From the NCBI GenBank assembly GCA_026027325.1, contig JAMSLZ010000004.1:3038001-3102000 (forward strand): a stretch of DNA of 64,000 bases, in the 5' to 3' direction. A program made the position numbers and the translations under genes. Shown piece after piece: positions 46,301 to 57,584 of the stretch (position 1 is the first letter of the stretch; each line of letters starts with the position of its first letter). The DNA is from Actinomucor elegans (taxonomy: Eukaryota; Mucoromycota; Mucoromycetes; Mucorales; Mucoraceae). The notes beneath the pieces are model-generated. The model was given only the letters and a program-made list of their open reading frames with translations. It did no database searches and was not told the origin of the DNA.

Positions 46301-47379
46301 GCCATCTTATTGGAGGCTATGTCTGAATCATTGACGGCATCAATGTCGCTGTCTTTGATATCGATAGAGACATCGCTTCCTGGGGCATGTTCTAAAGCAG
46401 TACTTTTCAATACACGCTGCATGGCCAATCCAGTCAACTGAACCAAAATATCGTACACTTCGTCTCTTTTGAAAAGGTTCGAAAAAAAGTGCTCACTTTT
46501 GTCTTTCATGGCGATCTTGATGGCATCGGAGAAAACACCACGTTTGGATCGTTCTTTTTTGATATCTTGAATGTCTTTAAGCTCGATGAGTAATTTGGTT
46601 TCGAAGCCTAGCAAAAAGGAATAGAACGCAACATAGTTTTCGCTGATATACAACCACCCTTGACTTGTAAACCGATTGGTATGATACGCACATGAATAGT
46701 CTATGTAATGTTTTAGTATACTAGGTTGATTACAAGTCAGACACCACTTTACAGTTGACAAGACGTTCGTTGGCTGATACATCAAATGTCTGTCTAAAAC
46801 TTCTTGACGCCTTTCTAACCTTTTCATCGGTTGATATCTCATCTGTGCCGGAATCTTTGAAGTAGTTAGCATTCAATTGAACCTTGTTTTATGTCTAGAT
46901 GTACCTCTGCGTGTAACAATCGAGTTTATCTTTGTAGCTACAAATGGCTCTCTTTCCTCTTTATCCAAGCTATCAAGCAGAGGTAACAAATTCACTAATA
47001 GTAAAGATAAGTATCCACACTTTTAAAGAAGAACAGGCTTACCTTCGATCCAGTTCCAAGCTATATCAGCCTTCTTTTCCGTTTCTGCTACTGCTACTTG
47101 CAGGCTTGATCCATTAACACGGCGAAACAGGATACGATAAGGCGATTGTTTCGTGTCCAGACTGTCAAAAAGTGTTCAATAAAGCATACTACATATCTGG
47201 CTTACGCAGACTTACACGTTTTGTAAAGTGCCTAATACACTTCTCATAAGGCCACTCTTCTGCGTTTTCGTTTGCTGCAAGATGAAATAATCATTTTCTT
47301 TCAGGTTTGTCCAGAACGTGTTTGTATCTACTTGCGTTGGTAGAGTAAACAGTTCAAATGCGAGATTAGATGAAGCCAT
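43309..47379 (-). CDS. TBC1D9-type Rab GTPase-activating protein (GRAM-GRAM-TBC-EF hand)
   Basis: Thirteen exons (47379-47216, 47161-47043, 46994-46905, 46842-46753, 46700-45929, 45875-45631, 45576-45225, 45172-44876, 44813-44809, 44749-44610, 44558-44145, 44093-43831, 43777-43309) close to 1139 residues. First GRAM at about 155-240 ([20 protein letters not shown]), second at about 310-412, TBC at about 495-740, EF-hand loop [12 protein letters not shown] at 922-933. The TBC arginine finger (IEKDLNR, Arg565) and glutamine finger (GYCQ, Gln600) are both present, so it should accelerate GTP hydrolysis by a Rab. Yeast Mdr1/Gyp2 is the likely relative. A continuous ORF at 45925-46872 is misleading: the true frame uses an intron at 46701-46752, restoring [17 protein letters not shown]. 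Exon 9 has only 5 nt. The C-terminus is acidic. Confidence 0.88.
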
Positions 47380-48071
47380 AAGTTTAAAAAGAAGGTATAC
47401 ACAAGAAAAAAGGAAAAAGCGCAAGAGGAGGGGGTTTTAAATACTCACTTTGTCCAGCCGTGTAACAGACCCTATTATAAATGCTTGTGCACAGTGATTA
47501 TATCGCTAAGCTGTATAAGTTGTTGTACAATCAAAAAACGCAAGACCTTCCGAGAGAGTCAATTCATTCAATAACTAGTAGGTCTATCTAGTAAGTCGGA
47601 TGTTTTTTTTCGGTTTAAAAGTAGTTTATTTGTCTGAATTGAGCATAGTTATACTTGCTATATACATAAATGAAGATCATATTTGGATAACAGTGCTTAT
47701 ATATAAGATTAGCCCTTAAAGCTCAAGTTTATTACGCGAGACTCGTTACTTGTTGGTATTTCATTCGTCCAATTAGATATGTTTATGCAAGGCTTTTCCA
47801 GCAATTAAGAACACCTATCAAGGTATCATATACTCACCATAATGACAGAATGAATAATATAAAATGCTCTTGTACCTTAATATTCATTAGCTTTCAAAAA
47901 ATCGCAATATGTCTCCTCTTTATTCAAATAGTTCAAAGCTGCTGCTGGATCACGCTTCAAACACCGCTTTCCAAGCAATATAAAAGGTGCAGTACAAATT
48001 GGTGGGATCAGTTCCTTTTGTTTCTTATAATACAAATACAATAACGAAATCTGCATTCATAGTCCAGAAAC
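47380..48071. promoter_or_regulatory. Shared spacer between divergent Rab GAP and Bos1 genes
   Basis: 692 bp between two divergent ATGs; it must hold both promoters. No clear TATA pair or repeat is seen. Confidence 0.4.
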
Positions 48072-49011
48072 ATGAATTCGTTATATAATAATGCCTTGAA
48101 ACAAAGCCATGCGCTTCAAAAAGACTTGGATAGTAAAGTACATACTGCATCAGTATTATATGTAGCTAACTGTTTACATCATCTCGATAGAATTTCAAAC
48201 AGGACAAGATGCCTCGGTTGGTTTACAAGGTAAAACACCTACAGAAGAGAATGTTTGAAAAATGTTGTGCTAATGCCACAGAATTAGGTCAAATTTCAGC
48301 CTCATTCAATGCTTTACAAAGGTCCATTGATGAGTACGATAATTTAGCCAAAAGAGAACTCATTCCAGTCAAGAAAGAAACTGCTTTAACGTGAGTAAGC
48401 GAAGATATGACTGTGCCGAAATTTCGTGTCCCATTTAACCTCTTATATGTATGTATAGACGCGTTGGTAAATTTAGACAAGACTTGCAAGAAATGAAAGT
48501 GCGATTTGAAGCTGTAAAGAAACAGCAAGAGACCTTGAGAAACGATCAAAATAGAGATAGCTTATTGAGACGATCTAATAGAGGATCAGGGCCCAGTGTA
48601 GTAAGTTACATGAGCCATGTACGTGTGCATTTCTAATTCATTATTTAGCCTGAACATCCATATCAACCTATGGGTCGGGATGAATTTGCATTGCGTGAAC
48701 AAACATTTGCTCGAAACACTGATTCACAGCTGGATGATTTCATTGGACAGGCGCAGAATCTATTAGAGAATTTAACCGATCAGCATAGTATCCTAAAGGT
48801 ACAGGTGATTGAAGGCGGATCCAGTACATATTACTTATACGTTTGATAGAAAACACAAAAGAAAATATTAGATACGGCTAATCATTTGGGGTTAAGTCAG
48901 AATGTGATTCGGTATATAGAACGAAGATCAGCACAGGATAAATGGATATTCTATGGCGGTATGATCATTACTGTCTTGTGTTTATGGGCTATTATACATT
49001 TTATTGGATAA
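48072..49011 (+). CDS. BOS1: Bos1/GOSR2 (membrin) ER-Golgi Qb-SNARE
   Basis: Six exons (48072-48132, 48191-48229, 48282-48390, 48459-48600, 48649-48798, 48850-49011) give 220 residues. The start MNSLYNNALKQSHALQKDLD is the typical membrin N-terminus. The SNARE motif runs through LDDFIGQAQNLLENLTDQHS, KKTQKKILDTANHLGLSQNV and IRYIERRSAQDKWIFYGG, and ends in a single C-terminal transmembrane anchor (MIITVLCLWAIIHFIG). It takes part in fusion of ER-derived vesicles with the cis-Golgi. The intron 48230-48281 must be removed because reading through gives a TGA. It is divergently transcribed from a Rab GAP, another trafficking gene. Confidence 0.9.
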
Positions 49012-50050
49012 TAAATGGTCATGCTACACTTATCAATGTAGAAAAAAAAGCTTGCGTAGACCCTTTTGACATTATACGATAAGAGGACCAAAGATACTTT
49101 AAGGATAGTTGCCGAGAAAATCTTTCTAGAAGAAGATAAGTTTTCTCAAACCAACTATTTTTTACAACTTTAATACGGTTATATCATAGTAAAAGAGTTA
49201 TGATAGTTAATAGACAAACTAACAAAGCTTACACAGAAATTTACTAGGTATCGAATGTTGTATATAGTATACTATTTTACTTCCACTTATTATGAATTGT
49301 TTTTGAATTATGGGCGGTTATCGGATTTATTGATTTTAGAAGAGAATTCCATTTATTTTATTAAAAATGAAAAATTGGTGCTTTTTATATACAAAAATAT
49401 CTACTTAAAGACCATGCGTGTAAAATTAAAGGATATGGCCAAATATATGGGTGAAGTTGAAGCTGAGAAAGATTTGATTTTTAAAAACAATACCGATTGG
49501 TTGTCTTCGATTGAATAGTAGTATTATCGTATTTTCATTGGATAACGGAGAACCAAATATTTCATGAATTTTGTCTATTTAAAGTCAAAATGAAGTTTAT
49601 TATACTGCAATACCATTTTTCATATAATAAAAATATCACGGTCAATATGAAGTCTTTATGAGATTTTTTTTTATTAAACTTGCATTAAGCGTCGAATGAT
49701 ATAAAGAGTATGCTATTACTGATATAAAAGATGCAAGTTATTTTGAGTTTTATAAAACCTTACTGATGTTTTGATTCTATTCCCAAAAGTAAAGTTTCCA
49801 ATATGAACTGAATTACGATATTGTTTCTTCATATACTAACATCATTTTATTATTATAACTATTCCTCCAAATTGCGATTTGTATTGTCAAAACCACGAAA
49901 GGTTCAGCTTCTAGGGCTTACCTTACAAGATTTAAAGCGCGAGAATTTCTGTGGCTTATACAAATCATAGCAAAAAATTTTCTAATATCATCGAGCCAGT
50001 AAGGGAAAATATAGTAAGCCTCCTCTTTTTCGCTTTAGTCGATTTTAAAA
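49012..50050. other. Intergenic region before the eL19 gene
   Basis: AT-rich. An 87-codon ATG-started ORF (49255-49518, Tyr/Leu/Lys-rich) matches nothing and has no visible introns or codon bias; it is not called. The last 40 bp hold the eL19 leader. Confidence 0.45.
50019..50038 (+). promoter_or_regulatory. Pyrimidine-rich tract before the eL19 start
   Basis: CCTCCTCTTTTTCGCTTTAG lies just before the split start codon. A pyrimidine-rich leader is usual for ribosomal protein genes; the transcription start cannot be placed from sequence alone. Confidence 0.35.
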
Positions 50051-50717
50051 ATGTAATGCCAACATGAATTGCAACAAATGTATACCATTGACACATAATC
50101 TATAGGGTCAGTTTGCTTGTTCAAAAGCGTCTCGCTGCCTCCGTCCTCAAGTGTGGTCAAAGAAAGATCTGGCTCGATCCTAACGAAGTCAACGAGATCT
50201 CCAACGCCAACTCTCGTAAGTTGATATTGTAATTGACCGAGATTGTGTTTGTTAATGCTGGTACTATATAGGTGCTAACATCCGTAAGCTCGTCAAGGAT
50301 GGTCTTATTATCCGTAAGCCCGAGATCTCTCAATCTCGTTTCCGTGTTCTCGAACGTGCCGCTGCCAAGCGTAACGGTCGCCACATGGGTCACGGTAAGA
50401 GAAAGGGTACTGCCGATGCTCGTATGTCCAGCCAAGTTATCTGGATGCGTCGTATGCGTGTCCTCCGTCGTCTTCTCGCCAAGTACAGAGAAGCTGGCAA
50501 GATCGATAAGCACTTGTATCACCACCTTTACTTGAAGGCCAAGGGTAACGGTTTCAAGAACAAGCGTGTCTTGATGGAACACATCCACAAGGCCAAGGCT
50601 GAAAAGGTTCGTGCTAAGACTCTCGCTGAACAAGCTGATGTTCTCCGTGCCAAGAACAAGGCTCTCCGTGAACGTCGTGCCAACAAGAAGGCCGAGAAGC
50701 AAGAAGCTCGTCAATAA
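50051..50717 (+). CDS. RPL19: Ribosomal protein eL19 (RPL19)
   Basis: Three exons: 50051-50052 (only AT of the start codon), 50106-50215, 50272-50717; 185 residues. The join gives [20 protein letters not shown], then [18 protein letters not shown], then [20 protein letters not shown] and the invariant [17 protein letters not shown]. It ends in a long basic helix ([20 protein letters not shown]). It is a structural protein of the 60S subunit near the tunnel exit and the small-subunit bridge. Codons are strongly C- and G-ending compared with neighbours, as expected for a highly expressed gene; this also creates a long false ORF on the other strand. The first intron splits the ATG itself. Confidence 0.95.
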
Positions 50718-51795
50718 GCTCTTTTTTGATACATCTATACTTGAATAAAAGAAGTCTTTTTTGTTATTTTTTTTTTGATTATTACTAGTATTAAAGGGGA
50801 ATACCTAGTGAAAGGAAATTAAGTTTTTTTGAAGTGGGAGCAATGATAATACTCTCATGCTTGGCTGTAAACAGAACCTTATGCGCGTTTGTCTTATGTA
50901 ATACACTTCTTTGACAGGTTTACCAATGTTTCAATCAAATGCTACAGTCTAAACAGATGGACTTCTCTTTTTTTTTATCAACAGTTCTTGAGAATATGGC
51001 GGTAATGGTCACATACTGGTTTCGATCTGTTTTTAATCATATAAATGCTATTATTATTGATGGAATTTCTTATTACAATCATGACAGAGTCATTCTATCC
51101 TGTTGCTTAGTCTTTCTACATTCTGCATATATACTTATTTTTTGTTTTGTTTGATAATCACTAGCTATGCCCTCGATAATTAATTATTGCATTTGTATAC
51201 TCTATTTTCATTGGATGCTGTGATTGAAAAGGAATTACAACAACAACAACACCATAAATATCCTCGCAAAAATCTTTAATATCATGCAATCGTATCAGTA
51301 TCAGCAAAAAAAAATCAAGATAAGCTTTAGTTTTCCATAGAATTTATAAAACGAAGCACACTCTATTAAATGAAACAATTTCTATAACTATTAATTACTA
51401 CTGGAGAACACTAGACGGTTACAGAAGCACATCTTCATTCACTTCTAGATCAAAGTTCTCCTTCTCAACTGCCAATGAAACTCATATCATTCAAAAGAGA
51501 ATTCAATGGAATACGATTTGTATTAATAGTGCTGATCGTTACTCTGTATGTAGTAGCTTCTACTAGCATGGTTTCAGTTTTCATGCCAATTTTTTTTATT
51601 AAACAATACAGTTTAAGCAATTAACACGTCGCACACTTATAAGCGAGACAGAATGCTGATCAGAATTATGCACCAATTGATTCTAGTTTCTTTAAATCCG
51701 ACAATTCCCGGGCAAACTTGAATAAACCAAACTAAAACCAAATCCATACCCACTCAAATTTTTCTTCTCTTTCTTATATAATATATAGGCCTTGA
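50718..51795. other. Intergenic region between eL19 and the ML-domain gene
   Basis: AT-rich, with the 3' UTR of eL19 at the left (T-rich stretch at about 50757-50780) and the promoter of the ML-domain gene at the right (TATATAATATATAGG just before the ATG). A 71-codon ORF at 50939 is not supported. Confidence 0.45.
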
Positions 51796-52408
51796 ATGAA
51801 AGCACCATTTGTATACTTGTCCCTCATTTCTTCTTTTGCATTGATTGCACAAGGAATACCAACACAAAAGCCTTTTATGGCGCCTGAAGACCATGGCGAT
51901 ATTTGGTCATTATGTGACAATCCTGCAACACATCAGCTCATTGGTTATAAGGATGGCGTTTATATTTCACCAGCTCAGCCTCAAACAGGACAAGATATCC
52001 ATGTTCAAGTTAAAGGCAATTTGTGTACGCTATTACTTGTATTTCATGATAAATTAGAGTTCTAATCATTTTAGTGAACAGTAAAGGATGTCACAAGCGG
52101 CAAGGTGGATATTGATCTCAATATAATGGGCATGATAAAGATTACAAAGCAACTTGACCTATGTTCTGTACTGGCTTCTGACGTAATGGGTCATAAGGAT
52201 TGCCCTCTTTCTGCTGGTGACCTAGAATTAGATGCCACAGGTATACCCTATTAGTAGCTTCATTGGCTTATAATGACTAATCACGCAAAAAAAAACAGCT
52301 TGGATTCCAAAAGAATTACCCAAACTACCACTTGATGGTAACATTCGTATATCAGATCAGGACGACAATACAGTTACTTGTATTCATCTCAACTTTAAGC
52401 TGCAATAA
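51796..52408 (+). CDS. NPC2-like ML-domain lipid-binding protein, secreted or lumenal
   Basis: Three exons (51796-52024, 52082-52240, 52299-52408) make 165 residues. A clear signal peptide opens the protein (MKAPFVYLSLISSFALIAQG). The rest is one ML (MD-2-related lipid recognition) domain: LCDNPATHQLIGYKDGVYIS, PQTGQDIHVQVKGNLL, ITKQLDLCSVL and DCPLSAGDLELDATAWIPKE, ending NTVTCIHLNFKLQ. Paired cysteines fit the family's disulphides. Fungal members include phosphatidylglycerol/phosphatidylinositol transfer protein and Npc2, which carry lipids or sterol in the vacuole lumen. Exon 1 ends at the GTACGC donor so that phase is kept and GNLLKDVTSGKVDIDL results. Confidence 0.85.
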
Positions 52409-52509
52409 CTATAGTATTTTATTAATCCCATAAAGGCTTACGGGAAAAAACCCCATTATTTTAACCCGTAAACTTGTTTATGGAATAAAGTAGGGTATAA
52501 TGGTAGACT

Positions 52510-53045
52510 TTAGTATGTCATTTTGGGTACTTCTGTCATAATGTACTTCTGCTGTACACCTAATAAAGAAGTAATCACTCGTAACTTGTTCTTCATCTTA
52601 TCTCTAAGTGCAAATAGGTCTGTATCATGATCATTATATGCTGGAAATTCATCAATTAGCTTTCTTAACCCATCAATTTGCTTCAAAACTCTATTATTTT
52701 CTGATTAGTATCTATCCACATAATTGAACAAAGAAACTTACTTGGGTGATACTTTGTCTGGGTACTCGCTAGATAATTCAGTCCACATATCCACACAACC
52801 TTGATAGAATCCAATCTCCCTTCCCAAATCGAAAGCCTTTTCACAACCAAAGATACGACCTTCTAATTCACCTGACTTTTCACCGTCTCTAAAGCCATCA
52901 TCGTATCCATGCTCTTCGAACCTGTCATATACTGTTAATCGTTTCAATAATATAATAAATCAACATTCATTATTTACATGGTTTCTAAATAGCATAATGA
53001 TTCGAGATCTTGATTAGGAGGAGGGACAATGTCATTACTTGACAT
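52510..53045 (-). CDS. LTO1: Lto1 (ORAOV1 homologue), Fe-S cluster adaptor
   Basis: Three minus-strand exons (53045-52978, 52921-52742, 52690-52510) give 142 residues. The Yae1/Lto1 motif of glycines every fourth residue is clear: HGYDDGFRDGEKSGELEGRI, then FDLGREIGFYQGC. The remaining part is helical (RVLKQIDGLRKLIDEFPAYN). With Yae1, Lto1 recruits the ribosome-recycling ATPase Rli1/ABCE1 to the cytosolic iron-sulphur assembly machinery. The gene converges with the ML-domain gene, with 101 bp between the stop codons. The acceptor of intron 1 is GACAG at about 52922, giving LETMFEEHGYDDG. The last intron must end at AATAG (52691), not at the earlier CAG, to stay open. Confidence 0.87.
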
Positions 53046-53639
53046 GATGACTAATATAGTTTTAGAATAAAAGTAAAAAGCGAAGCAAAAAAAAAAAGTT
53101 TTCTGGAACCTTTTGCTAGCATTTAAACAATTGAAACTCATCTCTGAAGGATAGCCTATGATGCCACCCGCAAACAATAGAAAAAAAATACTACATGTAC
53201 TTGGGCACTTGTGTAGTCCTAATTATTGGATATGAACAAAGTAATTAATGCATAAACTAAACAAGTTAAGGCCTTCAAAGAACACCAATAAGTACATGTT
53301 AGTAGTCAATCGATTGAAAGAACTATATAGATATTTGCTCCAACGTTATTTGCGTAAGCGTATAAACTAGAAAGTATTATGCTATACACTATTTTCGGAT
53401 TAAATTTTGTGCACTATGAACAAAAACATTCGTACATTATTAGGAAAGCATTTCCTACGATTTCCGCTCGTTTATTTGAAAATACAACGTTAAAAAAAGC
53501 TACTTGCTTGACCAGAGATACAAATGATAATCATATGGCCAGTATGGACTATCTTAAGTAATTACTCAAGGAGTGTATTCGACCTGAATATAATATAATT
53601 TTAACATAATTCCAAACACTACACAGTTGAAAAAAGGTA

Positions 53640-54240
53640 TATTGTAATAGACTTTATTTATACATACTCAATGCCATACACGTATATGCGCAACAATAGC
53701 CATGTTTATGTCTTTCCGTAAGATGAACTCGATACTATAATAGCGTTGATTACTGTAGTAGAACCTACTCGAGGCATCGGATTCGGCAAGCTTCTTGTAA
53801 AACATGGCTTCTGGACATATTTGATTGACAAATTTAGAATGAGCTGATACTGCTCATCCTGCTAACATTTGAGTCTTGAGACATTCAAAATAGTTCCAAA
53901 TCCGCAGCCTCATAGAAGCCAAGCAAATTCTCGATTTCTCTGACATGGCTTGTTGAGATATTTATATCATTTCATTGATTATTGTAAACATCAATATTCA
54001 CTTTTACCTTTGGAAATAGATGTACAAATTAAAACTGCTGACAAGCCATTTGTAGTAGATGGAGGTGCTTGTCTAAATATAATTTCTACTATCCATTCCA
54101 TTCTCTTGAATATTACAATACCTTTGGGATTCCAATGCGTTATTGTTGCGCCTGCTGTTACACCTACAAAAAGGAGTGGTAATAAAAATTCCGATTTGGT
54201 TATCGTCAGGTCATACAAATACACAGCCTTAATAAAATGA
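53640..54240 (+). pseudogene. Decayed C-terminus of a Fanzor (eukaryotic TnpB/OrfB-like) gene
   Basis: A single plus-strand frame, broken by four stops, reads EPTRGIGFGKLLVKHGFWTY, LIDKFRMS, stop, YCSSC, stop, HLSLETFKIVPNPQPHR, stop, HGLLRYLYHF, and later KPFVVDGGACLNIISTIHSI. This follows the C-terminal order of Fanzor proteins: an EP.RGIG loop, the DEFRTS..CS.C zinc-ribbon block, then a block equivalent to W.RD.AA.LN carrying the last RuvC aspartate (here VVDGGACLN). The protein's N-terminal three quarters are missing. These are RNA-guided nucleases encoded by transposable elements; this copy is dead. The family call is by motif reading, without search. Confidence 0.6.
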
Positions 54241-54810
54241 GGCGACCCGGCAAGCTCAGCACTTTCTGTTTATGAATATATATTCCATTTACTGTTCATC
54301 ATTCTTACTTTCATTATATCCAATGTAAGTTATTATTATCCTATTAGTTGCTCACTACTAGTGACTAACTTTTATTCTTTTTTATTATGTATCACTTTTT
54401 GTGCGAATTGTTTTTTTATTTATTATGCAAAAGTTTATCAGAATAAAGTGTTACTATACACATCATTCGACACACAGTTAAATTTAGTTTTTTTTTTTTA
54501 TGTATACAACAATTAGATATAGGGCAAATATTTTTATTGTTACTGATAACGTATTTATTAAGCTGATACTGATCAAAGGCATCAACAGAAGCAAACGACC
54601 ATTACATACTACGGATATGAATTACTAATTCAATGTGGCATTATATATGCAGAGATTGGCAAAACCTGCTCATCAATAAATCCAGATTATGTGAAAATAT
54701 GTAATTTACAGGTTAACTATTGATGGATATAATAATATATTAATTGGAATGCAGTGGAGAAACAGCAGTTGTAATAGATTTAATGGCTTATCTGAGTATA
54801 TACTATTTAT

Positions 54811-54855
54811 TAGATGCGACATTAAATTGAAATCCTTCGAGAAATGTAAAGATGT
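54811..54855 (+). repeat. Dispersed palindromic repeat, weak copy H
   Basis: TAGATGCGACATTAAATTGA then AATCCTTCGAGAAATG: fits the left part of the family core with several mismatches. Tentative. Confidence 0.25.
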
Positions 54856-55196
54856 TAAAAATGGCCCGTTTTCAGAAAATGCTCTTTATAGTCTAAATTT
54901 TCAAAAATTGCATTTTCATGAAGTGCAAAGACGGTACTATTAAGTCATGATAAAAAAAAATATCAAATAAATTTGTTTTATAATCAAGCTCTAGAAGGCA
55001 TCTAAATATATATAAATCACTATAGAGCAATTACATTATATGATTGTTCAAGACTGTACTCAAAGTTTATGTATTGTTCATACGTGTGTAAATTTAAGAA
55101 TATAGATATATGTATAGGATAAATTCTTCGCCATAATTGTTACTTTTGGTAAGGATATACACAGCAATTCCTGTTGGAACAATAGAGCTTAAATAT

Positions 55197-56279
55197 TTAC
55201 TCAATTTTGAGTTTTTCTTCGGTTACAGGTTTCTTGCCTACAGTGCCGCCAGTAGTAGGAAGTCCCAAAAAAGCCTTTGAGCTGTCGAAGATGAGCCATT
55301 GTAATGCAGTCAAGGTACCAATCATAACGATACGAGGCCCTAAGCCTACCCACAGGCCCTTCCATCCTAACTTCTTGATCACGTCCATTGCACCCGTTTT
55401 CTTTTCACCAGCTGCTGCCTTGGGTAAATTGTTCAACTTGGATACAAGTACATCAGCAGGATGTGAAACAATAGCACAGAAAATACCAGCGATATAACCT
55501 CCTACGAAGCTAACACCTAACTGCTGCAATTTGTTGTATTCGTTCTTGGGTTTAGTCAAAAATGTCTTGTACAGTAATTCTACAGTTTTTTCAAACGAAG
55601 CAAACTTGACCATAGTATAAGGTACTTGACGTCCCCACAGTGGTACGAGCCCTTTATAGAAGCCATTAAAGCCCTCTGTAGCCAGAATCTTTTTAAATCC
55701 TTCGCTGGTCGTCTTTGCAAAAGGTGGTATCGAAGTTTGCATTCTGACTTTAAGTGCTTCCATAGGGCATAGAAAGACATCAGCAATGAATTCAGCTGAG
55801 GCAGAAGCACCAAGAAATACGAGTGTACGGTACTTGTGGGCATTCTCTTCGCCTACCATTTTCGAGTATTTGTATTTGAAGATTTCATAGAAGCCGTATT
55901 TGCCAGCACCTTGTAATGAATATCCGATGGCAGTTGGTCCCACACCTGTCCAAACACCACGGAAGCCTTCTTGTTTAGCAATGGTTTTCCAACCTTGAAA
56001 TACGTTTGAATAAAGCCCGGGTCTCACCTAGATACCAGAATTTTTGTAAGCATTTGCCCAACTTCTGGATGGTTTCCTAGTTATATTTTACCTGATTACG
56101 ACACTTGACTAAATCCAAAGGTGTAACAAGTGAATGGGTTGGTCTAAGAGCAAGGACATGGTTAATGATACATAATATCTTGTTTGTATCTTTAAAAATG
56201 CATACCCACAGGCAAGAATGCCGCCCACAGTGCAAGCTAAAAAGTATTTTGAAGAGTATAGTTCAATGTGTTCAGGCAT
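55197..56279 (-). CDS. MIR1: Mitochondrial phosphate carrier
   Basis: Three exons (56279-56206, 56143-56092, 56027-55197) give 318 residues. The first two exons supply MPEHIELYSSKYFLACTVGG and HSLVTPLDLVKCRNQ. Three carrier repeats are present, with signatures PLDLVKCR, CPMEALKVRMQ and HPADVLVSK, the pattern of Mir1/SLC25A3. Other family blocks are EGFRGVWTGVGPTAIGYSLQ, GAGKYGFYEIFKYKYS and PLWGRQVPYTMVKFASFE. It imports phosphate with protons across the inner membrane for ATP synthesis. No cleavable presequence is seen, as in yeast Mir1. The first intron lies right after GGILACG, a common place. Confidence 0.93.
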
Positions 56280-57584
56280 ATTGCGATAAAAAGATAAAAA
56301 TCTGTAAAGAAAAGAAAAAACGAAAACTGGTACCTTTTATATAGTTAAACAAAAGTATGCATGATCTCATGGGTTTTAGTTTAATGATATAGCCTGAACA
56401 TTTCTTGGACGCCGCGATTAAATTTACCCCACCGGTCATCCCGCGTGAATTCTGGCTAAATTACTTTACCAGGCTTATTTAATGATGATGCAACAGGAAC
56501 TAAATAAAGAAATTGCTTAGGTTTCATGCCGAGATAAAGTTCTACTTGGAAGATACGCCTGTCTTATCTCTGAAAAATGTTAAAATAAGCTTAATGATAA
56601 GTAGCAATATCTATTTTTTTTTTCGAACGGAATTGTATATATAATGTATGTACGTTCGAAAGTGTTTCGATAATGTTGACCGTTTAATAAATTTTTGTAA
56701 AAACTAACATATAAAATAACTGTTTTAATCCAGTTACTGGGTAGATATACAGCCGGATTAAGAAACAACCAGCCAGAGCTGCGCTAGTACCCTTCTGTCA
56801 AATCCTAGTTTAATGCTACAGTTTTTAAGAGAATGGTATCGAGTCATATCACTTAATTCAGGTTTAATCTCTCAGTAACAACAGCCAAAAGAGATTTTAA
56901 TCTAGGTAGAAGATTATTACACATTCAATCCTGCAGAAATGGCTGCGACAGATTAAATACTAATCTCCGACAGCCAGTAAAAGCCATTCAATCATTTTAA
57001 AATATGCCTGGAGACAACCTTGGGATTGATTTGATTCAGCAGAGCCAATATATTTTTCTCAGTAAAATAGATAGTATTTTTGAAACATAATTGTAATACA
57101 ACTATAATTTAAGCATACCGAGGTATATAAAAATATCTTTTTTATAATTTTTTGTATATCTAGTATTCAACTATTTAACATAAAACAAAAAACAGAAATG
57201 ATGATATTAGCGCCTACTTTGATATAGAGTTACATAGTAATTTTATATCATGCGATATAAAATTAAATTGCGTATAGATTTTTTTAAATAAAGTTGGTGC
57301 ATATTTCGAAATATTCTTTATTCAACTTTCGCGTTAAAGTGCTAAAGAGCATTTATCGATCTAATATGACCATTCAAATGTATACTATACTGAGTCCCTC
57401 TAATCTTCAACCTCCAATCACAATCACGCATAAGGATATCTGCTGTGGCTTTTTCAAAATGAGACTGCTTTTCCGATTTTTTTCGAAACTGAGATTGGCA
57501 TGTCCAAAGTAAAAGACGTAAAGCAATCAAAACCTTTTTTTTTTCAGTAGATTTTTCTTCACTTGGAAAGGCCTTTATTCTAAT
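56280..57584. other. Spacer between divergent phosphate carrier and RPA190 genes
   Basis: 1.3 kb containing both promoters. AT-rich, with nothing identifiable beyond a T-rich stretch (57534-57546) some 40 nt before the RPA190 ATG. Confidence 0.45.

Larger units (their letters stand above)
53046..55196. other. 2.1-kb gene-poor region with a Fanzor remnant
   Basis: Holds the decayed Fanzor C-terminus (about 53640-54240) and a weak repeat copy (54811-54855). The rest is AT-rich with no supported gene. Confidence 0.55.

Noticed and set aside
45925..46872. Continuous 315-codon ORF taken as one exon of the Rab GAP
   Set aside because: It loses the conserved start of the first GRAM domain; splicing at 46701-46752 in another frame restores it and all phases.
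49255..49518. 87-codon ORF with an ATG
   Set aside because: Very AT-rich, no family motif, no neighbouring promoter or splice structure; expected by chance in such DNA.
50157..50714. 185-codon minus-strand ORF opposite eL19
   Set aside because: It is the shadow of a highly codon-biased ribosomal protein gene; its Leu/Thr/Ser-rich sequence is what such reversal yields.
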